From positions 107,031 to 171,030 of the forward strand of contig NZ_JAUOPC010000015.1 in the NCBI RefSeq assembly GCF_030546805.1: a DNA stretch of 64,000 bases. The letters are read 5' to 3'. The position numbers and the translations under genes are program-made. The notes beneath the pieces were generated by a model. It was not told the DNA's origin. It saw only the letters and a list, made by a program, of their open reading frames with translations, and did not search any database. The first letter of the stretch is position 1. Each line of letters opens with the position of its first letter. The stretch is from Cyclobacterium sp. 1_MG-2023 (GTDB lineage Bacteria; Bacteroidota; Bacteroidia; Cytophagales; Cyclobacteriaceae). Below, one piece after another: positions 16,682-22,663 of this stretch.

Positions 16682-17752
16682 ATGTTTACTATAGATGCCC
16701 ATTTGGATTTAAGCATGAATGCCCTTGAATGGAATAGGGACCTTACCCAGCCTGTGGAAGCCATAAATGCCCGAGAAAAAGGGATGACTGATAAAACAGA
16801 CCGTGGAAATGCTACTGTTTCTTTACCTACCCTAAGAAAGGGAGAAATTGGTCTGGTAGTGGCGACACAAATTGCTCGGTACGTGGCACCGGACAACCCA
16901 CTCCCGGGATGGAATAGTCCTGAACAAGCTTGGGCTCAAACCCAAGGGCAGTTGGCTTGGTATAAAGCCATGGAGGACAAAGGGGAGATGGTTCAGATTA
17001 GAGATAAAAAGCAATTGAATGAGCACGTCAAACTATGGATGAATGGAGAGCCGAATGATAAAAAACCGGTTGGGTACATTCTTTCCTTGGAGGGAGCAGA
17101 TTCCATTGTAGAGCTAAGCTATCTAGAAAAAGCCTATGAAAATGGATTGAGAGCCCTTGGACCCGCCCATTACGGGCCGGGTAGGTATGCGCAAGGAACC
17201 GATGCTTCCGGTCCTCTAGGAGAAAGTGGCAGGGCCTTGCTCAAAGAAATGGAGCGATTAAATATTATTTTAGACGCCACCCATTTATGTGATGTGTGTT
17301 TTTGGGAGGCATTGGATCATTTCAATGGTCCCGTTTGGGCTAGTCACAATAATTGTAGGGCGCTGGTTGATCACAATAGGCAGTTTAGCGATGATATGAT
17401 CAAAGCCCTTGTAGATAGAGGGGCAGTTATTGGTGGTGCTTTAGACGCTTGGATGATGGTGCCGGGTTGGATTAGAGGGAAGTCTTTACCTAAGGAGATG
17501 GATTGTGATCTGGAGAAAGTGGTGGACCATATGGACCATATTTGTCAAATTGCAGGTAATGCAAACCATATTGGGATAGGTACGGATTTAGATGGTGCCT
17601 ATGGTAGAGAGCAGAGTCCTTATGACCTCGAAACGATTGCGGATATCGCAAGAATCCCGGGAATGTTGCTGAAAAGAGGCTATACAGAAGACGATGTTGA
17701 GAAGGTGATGCATAAAAATTGGTTGCGATTTTTGAATGAAGCTTGGTCATAA
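16682..17752 (+). CDS. M19 family (renal-type) dipeptidase
   Basis: M19 dipeptidases are binuclear zinc enzymes that cleave dipeptides and tolerate D-residues at the C-terminal position. In this 356-residue protein every metal ligand position is present: His7 and Asp9 in DAHLD, bridging Glu137 in SLEGADS, His201 in DATHLCD, His222 in ASHNNCRAL and Asp302 in GTDLDG. There is no signal peptide, so it should act in the cytoplasm on imported dipeptides, unlike secreted or lipoprotein members. It follows the D-serine dehydratase-like gene by 34 bp and is the last gene before a strong terminator, making GntP - RidA - PLP enzyme - dipeptidase a coherent operon. Confidence 0.9.
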   Translation: MFTIDAHLDLSMNALEWNRDLTQPVEAINAREKGMTDKTDRGNATVSLPTLRKGEIGLVVATQIARYVAPDNPLPGWNSPEQAWAQTQGQLAWYKAMEDKGEMVQIRDKKQLNEHVKLWMNGEPNDKKPVGYILSLEGADSIVELSYLEKAYENGLRALGPAHYGPGRYAQGTDASGPLGESGRALLKEMERLNIILDATHLCDVCFWEALDHFNGPVWASHNNCRALVDHNRQFSDDMIKALVDRGAVIGGALDAWMMVPGWIRGKSLPKEMDCDLEKVVDHMDHICQIAGNANHIGIGTDLDGAYGREQSPYDLETIADIARIPGMLLKRGYTEDDVEKVMHKNWLRFLNEAWS

Positions 17753-17757
17753 TCGGA

Positions 17758-17794
17758 TTTTTGTTTAATTATATATAGTAAAATTAAACAAAAA
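17758..17794. repeat. 13-bp perfect inverted repeat containing TTGTTTAA/TTAAACAA
   Basis: Arms TTTTTGTTTAATT (17758-17770) and AATTAAACAAAAA (17782-17794) are exact complements around an 11-bp spacer. The core half-sites TTGTTTAA (17761-17768) and TTAAACAA (17784-17791) are 15 bp apart, nearly the same geometry as two further pairs at the crt promoter about 130-170 bp downstream. It lies just after the dipeptidase stop codon, before the operon terminator. Confidence 0.6.
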
Positions 17795-17826
17795 TATTTC
17801 AGGTTTTTGTAGGTTTAAAGCCTTTG

Positions 17827-17863
17827 AAACCCCTTTCTAATTGGTTAGAAAGGGGTTTTTTGT
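17827..17863 (+). terminator. Strong rho-independent terminator after the dipeptidase operon
   Basis: A 14-bp perfect stem AAACCCCTTTCTAA (17827-17840) / TTAGAAAGGGGTTT (17845-17858) closes a TTGG tetraloop and runs into a T-rich stretch (TTTGTTT). It separates the dipeptide operon from the carotenoid operon. Confidence 0.9.
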
Positions 17864-17889
17864 TTATTATTGAATTGGTCGGTAATTTT

Positions 17890-17966
17890 TTGTTTAACAA
17901 TAAAATAAAAAAATTAGACAAAATATTTGGTGTATTGTTTAACAATGTTTAAGTTTGATTAAACAA
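17890..17966. promoter_or_regulatory. Operator array of two inverted TTGTTTAA/TTAAACAA pairs at the crt promoter
   Basis: Pair A is TTGTTTAA (17890-17897) with TTAGACAA (17914-17921, one mismatch). Pair B is TTGTTTAA (17935-17942) with TTAAACAA (17959-17966). In both pairs the half-sites are separated by exactly 16 bp, and the pairs are offset by 45 bp. Pair B straddles the predicted -7 element of the promoter and pair A lies just upstream of the -33 element, the layout expected for a repressor. A further half-site-like TGTTTAA overlaps at 17946-17952. The binding protein is not encoded next to it; a MerR-type (CarH/LitR-like) light regulator is a guess based on how carotenoid genes are controlled in other bacteria. 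Confidence 0.65.
17926..17957 (+). promoter_or_regulatory. Bacteroidetes-type promoter of the sigma factor-crt operon
   Basis: TTTG (17926-17929), a 20-bp spacer, and TAAGTTTG (17950-17957) match the Bacteroidetes -33 TTTG / -7 TAnnTTTG consensus fully. Transcription would start around 17962-17964, leaving a leader of roughly 16-18 bases before the ATG at 17980. Confidence 0.7.
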
Positions 17967-17979
17967 AAACACAGGATCC

Positions 17980-18492
17980 ATGACAACTTTAGAATTTAGT
18001 TATTCGCTTACAAAGCTCAGTCCTTCCTTAAAGCCATTTGCTTTAAAATTGACAAGGGATATGGATGATGCAAATGATTTATTACAGGATACAATGGTAA
18101 AAGCCTTTACCAATAAGGACAAGTTTACCGATGGGACCAATTTAAAAGCTTGGTTGTATACCATTATGAAAAATACTTTTATCACCAATTACCAAAGAAT
18201 GGTGAGGAGAGGGACCTTTGTGGATACAACCGAAAACCTTCATTTTATCAATTCCGGTGCAACAATCATTGAAAATGGTGTTTATGGAGATTTTGCAATG
18301 AATGACATAACCAAGGCCATCAATCAATTGGATGAGGTGTATAAATCTCCCTTCCTAATGCATTACAGGGGTTTTAAATATCATGAAATAGCCATGAAAT
18401 TAAATATTCCAATTGGGACAGTAAAAAACAGGATACATATTGCAAGGAAGCTTTTAAAAGACGATCTTAAGGTTTATACCACCATTAACTAA
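17980..18492 (+). CDS. ECF-type RNA polymerase sigma factor heading the carotenoid operon
   Basis: A 170-residue group 4 (ECF) sigma-70 factor. Region 2 is visible at about 20-75 (MDDANDLLQDTMVKAF, then NLKAWLYTIMKNTFITNYQ, the -10 recognition and melting helix), and region 4 at about 110-165 (YHEIAMKLNIPIGTVKNRIH is the helix-turn-helix). No anti-sigma gene follows; the crtI start lies 4 bp after the stop. A sigma factor at the head of a crt operon recalls LitS of Streptomyces, an ECF factor that transcribes carotenoid genes in response to light, but equivalence is inference. It may direct transcription of its own operon or of crt genes elsewhere. Confidence 0.9.
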   Translation: MTTLEFSYSLTKLSPSLKPFALKLTRDMDDANDLLQDTMVKAFTNKDKFTDGTNLKAWLYTIMKNTFITNYQRMVRRGTFVDTTENLHFINSGATIIENGVYGDFAMNDITKAINQLDEVYKSPFLMHYRGFKYHEIAMKLNIPIGTVKNRIHIARKLLKDDLKVYTTIN

Positions 18493-18496
18493 TTAA

Positions 18497-19978
18497 ATGA
18501 GACCAAAAGAGATTGTTGTAATCGGCTCCGGTTTTTCCGGATTATCTACTGCTACCCATCTGGCGGCAGCAGGGCATAGTGTAACTGTTCTGGAAAAAAA
18601 TGAGGTCTTGGGAGGTAGGGCCAGAAAATTCAATGCGAAAGGTTTTACATTTGATATGGGGCCAAGTTGGTATTGGATGCCGGATGTATTTGAAAATTAT
18701 TTCCGAAATTTTGGTAAAAAAACCGCCGATTATTATGATTTGGTCAGGCTTGATCCTTCCTATGCTGTTATCTTCGGTAAAGGAGAAACCCTTAACATTC
18801 CTGCAAAATTAAATGAATTTAAAGCAGCGCTTGAGGAATTGGAGCCTGGCGTATCAGAAAAGTTAGATGCTTTTTTGGAACAAGCAGCTTTCAAATACCA
18901 AAGAGGAATCAATGATTTGGTCAAAAGGCCTAGCCTTTCTCTGATGGAGTTCGTAGACTTAAGGCTTTTTAGAGATGTATTGAAAATGGATATTTTTCAA
19001 TCCATGTCTAAACACTTACAAAAGTATTTTACCAATGAGAAGATTATCAGGTTGATGGAGTTTCCAGTGTTGTTTCTCGGAGAGACCGCACAGAAAATAC
19101 CAGCATTGTACAGTCTTATGAATTATGCAGACATTGTCTTAGGTACTTGGTATCCTATGGGAGGCATGCATAAAATTATTGAAGGAATGGTTGCCTTGGC
19201 CAAAGAAAAGGGAGTGGTCTTTAGAAACAAGGCAGAGGTAGTTTCGATAACAGCGGATAATGGTGCTGCAAAAACTGTAAAACTGGCTACCGGAGAAGAG
19301 ATTTCCTTTGATTTCTTGGTGGCAAGTGCTGATTATCACCATGTAGATAAAAATTTATTAAATCCTAAATACAGTAATTACAGTGATAAATATTGGGACA
19401 GCAGGGTACTGGCCCCTTCGTCCCTTTTGTTTTATCTCGGAGTTAATAAACGCTTAAAGAATTTACAACATCACAATTTGTTTTTTGATGAGCCTCTGGA
19501 ACCACATGCTGATGCCATTTACACCAATCCACGATGGCCGGAGAAACCTTTGTTTTATGTTTCTGCTCCTTCTGTAACAGATCCTTCCGTAGCTCCGGAA
19601 GGAATGGAAAATCTCTTTGTACTGATTCCCTTGGCCCCTGACCTAAAGGACAATGAAGGGTTGAGAAATAAATATTTTGACAAAGTGATGGATAGACTTG
19701 AAAGGATTACAGGGCAGGAAATCAGATCACATATTGTATACAATCGTTCCTATGCACACAGCGATTTCAAAAAAGATTATTTCGCTTTTAAGGGAAATGC
19801 TTATGGTTTAGCCAATACTTTAAAACAAACAGCGATTTTAAAGCCAACTCTTAGGAATAAAAAATTATCTAACTTATATTATACAGGACAGTTGACTGTT
19901 CCAGGGCCAGGAGTCCCTCCATCTTTGATCTCCGGAGAGGTAGTAGCAAAAGAGATTTTAAAGCGTTTTAAAAATTAA
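18497..19978 (+). CDS. crtI: Phytoene desaturase
   Basis: CrtI is an FAD-dependent, membrane-associated enzyme that desaturates phytoene through to lycopene (or neurosporene). The 493-residue protein has the family length, the N-terminal dinucleotide fold IGSGFSGLSTA with GxGxxG at residues 10-15, the following GGRARKF and FDMGPSWYWMPDVFE, and the C-terminal carotenoid-oxidoreductase signature TGQLTVPGPGVPPSLISGE (about 464-482). It begins 4 bp after the sigma factor and is followed by crtB after 23 bp. CrtI and related desaturases such as CrtD share these motifs; pairing with crtB and operon position favour the phytoene enzyme. Confidence 0.94.
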   Translation: MRPKEIVVIGSGFSGLSTATHLAAAGHSVTVLEKNEVLGGRARKFNAKGFTFDMGPSWYWMPDVFENYFRNFGKKTADYYDLVRLDPSYAVIFGKGETLNIPAKLNEFKAALEELEPGVSEKLDAFLEQAAFKYQRGINDLVKRPSLSLMEFVDLRLFRDVLKMDIFQSMSKHLQKYFTNEKIIRLMEFPVLFLGETAQKIPALYSLMNYADIVLGTWYPMGGMHKIIEGMVALAKEKGVVFRNKAEVVSITADNGAAKTVKLATGEEISFDFLVASADYHHVDKNLLNPKYSNYSDKYWDSRVLAPSSLLFYLGVNKRLKNLQHHNLFFDEPLEPHADAIYTNPRWPEKPLFYVSAPSVTDPSVAPEGMENLFVLIPLAPDLKDNEGLRNKYFDKVMDRLERITGQEIRSHIVYNRSYAHSDFKKDYFAFKGNAYGLANTLKQTAILKPTLRNKKLSNLYYTGQLTVPGPGVPPSLISGEVVAKEILKRFKN

Positions 19979-20001
19979 AATTTTCAACCAATGAAAATGT
20001 T

Positions 20002-20847
20002 ATGATGGATTCGAAGCAACTTTTTGACGATACGGCCTTGGAGTGTAGTAAATTAATTACACAGCGCTACAGTACTTCATTTACATTAGGTATCAAGACT
20101 TTGTGCAAGGATCTTCACAAGCCCATCTATGGGATTTATGGATTTGTAAGGTATGCAGATGAAATTGTGGATACTTTCCATGACAAAGATAAAAAGAGAT
20201 TGCTTGAAAAATTCAGGCAGGACACTTATACAGCAATTGAGGAGGGGATAAGCATGAATCCGGTGCTACATGGGTTCCAATTAATTGTGAACAAATACCA
20301 TATTGAAACGGAACTCATAGAAGCTTTCCTTAAAAGCATGGCCATGGATTTGGATTTCGCTACCTACAATGATTCCAAGTACAAAGAATACATATATGGC
20401 TCTGCGGAAGTAGTTGGCTTGATGTGTTTACGGGTGTTCTGTAATGGAAACAAAGAAAAGTATGAACATTTGAAGTATGCGGCTTGTAAACTAGGCTCTG
20501 CATTTCAAAAAGTCAACTTTCTGCGTGATTTGAAAAGTGATTTTGAAGACAGAGGTAGGGTGTATTTTCCGGGAGTGGATTTCAAAACTTTCAACACTAC
20601 CGTTAAGTCGGAAATTGAGTCTGATATTGAAAAAGATTTTGACGAAGCACTAATTGGAATTAACCAACTTCCAAGAGGAGCTAAATTAGGGGTAAAAATT
20701 GCCTATCTCTACTATTTGAAGTTATTTTATAAAATTAAATCTTTGTCTCCTGAAACAATTACCCAAAGGAGAATTAGAATTCCCAATACAAGAAAATTTG
20801 CCTTATTGATAGGGACCTATTTTGGTTATAAGGTGGGATGGAATTAA
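20002..20847 (+). CDS. crtB: Phytoene synthase
   Basis: CrtB condenses two geranylgeranyl diphosphates to phytoene, the first committed carotenoid step. The 281-residue protein shows both aspartate-rich motifs: the first as DEIVD (53-57) in FVRYADEIVDTF, the second as RDLKSDFEDRGRVYFP with Asp176 and Asp180. The segment STSFTLGIKTL (about 24-34) and YGSAEVVGLMCLRVF (about 132-146) are also typical. The ATG at 20002 is immediately followed by a second ATG, either of which could be used. It follows crtI closely and is the last gene before a 170-bp gap containing a lone TTGTTTAA at 20873-20880. Confidence 0.93.
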   Translation: MMDSKQLFDDTALECSKLITQRYSTSFTLGIKTLCKDLHKPIYGIYGFVRYADEIVDTFHDKDKKRLLEKFRQDTYTAIEEGISMNPVLHGFQLIVNKYHIETELIEAFLKSMAMDLDFATYNDSKYKEYIYGSAEVVGLMCLRVFCNGNKEKYEHLKYAACKLGSAFQKVNFLRDLKSDFEDRGRVYFPGVDFKTFNTTVKSEIESDIEKDFDEALIGINQLPRGAKLGVKIAYLYYLKLFYKIKSLSPETITQRRIRIPNTRKFALLIGTYFGYKVGWN

Positions 20848-21017
20848 GCAGTAAAATAAGTGTTTTCCTGAGTTGTTTAATTCACTCTTTAGCCGGTTTA
20901 TAAGGAACTGTTTTTGTGACTTAAAGCGTTAATGGAATGGGGTTTAGTTCTCCTAAACTATAAAAATTAAAATAGGCATATTAACAAACAATTGGATAAG
21001 TAGTCGGTTTATTATAT

Positions 21018-21863
21018 ATGTTAAAACTTGATGTACATATTGATCAATTTTCAGGCTTTTGCTTTGGTGTGGTTTACGCAATAGAAATGGCGGAAGACAT
21101 TCTAAATGAAGAAGGTCATCTTTATTGTTTGGGAGACATTGTGCACAATGATGAGGAGGTTAAAAGGTTAACGAAGAAAGGACTAATTATCATCAATCAC
21201 GAAGAATTACAAGATTTGACCAACGAAAAGGTTTTGATTAGGGCTCATGGAGAGCCTCCCGCCACCTATGAATTGGCTATAAAAAACAACCTCACCTTGG
21301 TGGATGCCAGTTGCCCGGTGGTTTTAAAGCTTCAGAATAGAATTAAAAATTCTTTTGACAAGGATGAAAACATTTACATCTATGGAAAACATGGGCATGC
21401 TGAAGTAATCGGACTTCTTGGACAAACCAGAAATAAAGCGGTGGTTTTCCAAGATATTAATGAATTGGATCTTGAAAATATCCCTAAAAATATAACTCTC
21501 TACAGCCAGACAACCAAGAGCACAGACAAGTTTTACGAGATCAATAAAATATTGCAAGAAAATGGTATTACTATCAATACGAATGATACCATTTGTCGCC
21601 AAGTTTCTAACCGTGACAAAGAGCTAAGGGGCTTTGCTGCACAGTTTGACCATATTGTTTTCGTAAGCGGTACTAAATCTTCCAATGGAAAAGTACTGTT
21701 CAATGTTTGCAAAGAAAAAAATCCTCAAACTTATTTTGTTTCTTGTCCTGAAGAGGTGGATCCCAAATGGTTTAAAGAGGGGCAGAGCGTTGGGATCTGT
21801 GGCGCTACATCAACGCCGATGTGGCTGATGGAAAAAGTGGAGGAGACAATCAAGACATTTTGA
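21018..21863 (+). CDS. ispH: 4-hydroxy-3-methylbut-2-enyl diphosphate reductase
   Basis: IspH (LytB) is the last enzyme of the non-mevalonate pathway and makes IPP and DMAPP with a [4Fe-4S] cluster. The 281-residue protein has the three cluster cysteines, Cys15 in SGFCFGV, Cys99 in DASCPVV and Cys193 in DTICRQVSNR, the substrate histidines His43 and His127 (GKHGHAEV) and QTTKS (164-168). The C-terminal CGATSTPMWLMEKV matches the family's GASTP segment. Its place between crtB and crtW ties precursor supply to carotenoid production; whether another ispH exists in the genome is unknown. The start at 21018 is the ATG giving MLKLDVHI. Confidence 0.93.
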   Translation: MLKLDVHIDQFSGFCFGVVYAIEMAEDILNEEGHLYCLGDIVHNDEEVKRLTKKGLIIINHEELQDLTNEKVLIRAHGEPPATYELAIKNNLTLVDASCPVVLKLQNRIKNSFDKDENIYIYGKHGHAEVIGLLGQTRNKAVVFQDINELDLENIPKNITLYSQTTKSTDKFYEINKILQENGITINTNDTICRQVSNRDKELRGFAAQFDHIVFVSGTKSSNGKVLFNVCKEKNPQTYFVSCPEEVDPKWFKEGQSVGICGATSTPMWLMEKVEETIKTF

Positions 21864-21882
21864 TTTTTTTATCCCATAACCC

Positions 21883-22605
21883 ATGCGCACATTCATGAAT
21901 ACTTCAATAAAAAGACAGTTGTCTACATCCATTGATCCAAAAGGTGTCATCATCGCTTTTTTGATTATTTTACTTTGGGGGACTTCTTTGATGTTTTTGC
22001 TGCATTATCCAATAAATTATTCAAGTCCAATTTTGTATCTAGGTATTTTGGTGCAAACGCACCTTTATACGGGTCTTTTTATTACGGCACATGATGCCAT
22101 GCATGGGGTAGTTTCGAAGCATAAAAAATTAAATCATTTTATAGGATGGTTAGCTGCCATTTTGTTCTCTTTTAATTTTTATTGGAGGTTATTTCCCAAC
22201 CATCACAAGCATCACCAACATGTGGCAACTGAGGAAGATCCTGATTTTCACACCTCAGATAATTTTATTTTTTGGTACCTTAGTTTTATATTAAATTACC
22301 TTACCATTTGGCAGTTTCTTTTGATGGCAATTACATTTAACCTATTGCAATTAATTTTTCCTGTAACCAATCTGATATTGTTTTGGATGTTGCCCGCTAT
22401 TTTGTCTACCTTTCAATTGTTTTATTTTGGCACCTTTCTTCCGCACAGAGGAAAACATTCCAATAAACACCATTCAGGAACATTGAAAAAAAACCATGTA
22501 TGGGCATTTATATCTTGTTATTTTTTTGGTTATCATTTTGAACATCATGAGTTTCCCAATGCTCCATGGTGGAGGCTTTGGAAAACAAAAAAGCTTACTA
22601 ATTAA
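21883..22605 (+). CDS. crtW: CrtW-type beta-carotene ketolase (fatty acid desaturase fold)
   Basis: CrtW is a di-iron membrane oxygenase that introduces 4-keto groups on carotenoid beta-ionone rings. The 240-residue protein matches the family in length, has about four membrane segments, and carries the histidine boxes HDAMH (70-74), HHKHHQH (107-113), PHR (187-189, in FYFGTFLPHRGK) and HFEHH (218-222), with the closing PWWRLW (228-233). The FYFGTFLPHR and PWWRL phrases separate it from ordinary acyl desaturases. No lycopene cyclase or CrtZ hydroxylase lies in this window, so the end product (canthaxanthin, a flexixanthin-like or another keto-carotenoid) cannot be decided. It starts 19 bp after ispH and is probably co-transcribed with it. 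Confidence 0.85.
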   Translation: MRTFMNTSIKRQLSTSIDPKGVIIAFLIILLWGTSLMFLLHYPINYSSPILYLGILVQTHLYTGLFITAHDAMHGVVSKHKKLNHFIGWLAAILFSFNFYWRLFPNHHKHHQHVATEEDPDFHTSDNFIFWYLSFILNYLTIWQFLLMAITFNLLQLIFPVTNLILFWMLPAILSTFQLFYFGTFLPHRGKHSNKHHSGTLKKNHVWAFISCYFFGYHFEHHEFPNAPWWRLWKTKKLTN

Positions 22606-22663
22606 TATTTAAGTCACAAATTTTTATCTAAACCTAATTCGACTGCTGATACACTCGCTTGCT

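Noticed and set aside
20873..20880. TTGTTTAA half-site upstream of ispH considered as another crt operator
   Set aside because: No TTAAACAA partner lies 15-16 bp away, and single occurrences of this AT-rich octamer are expected by chance.
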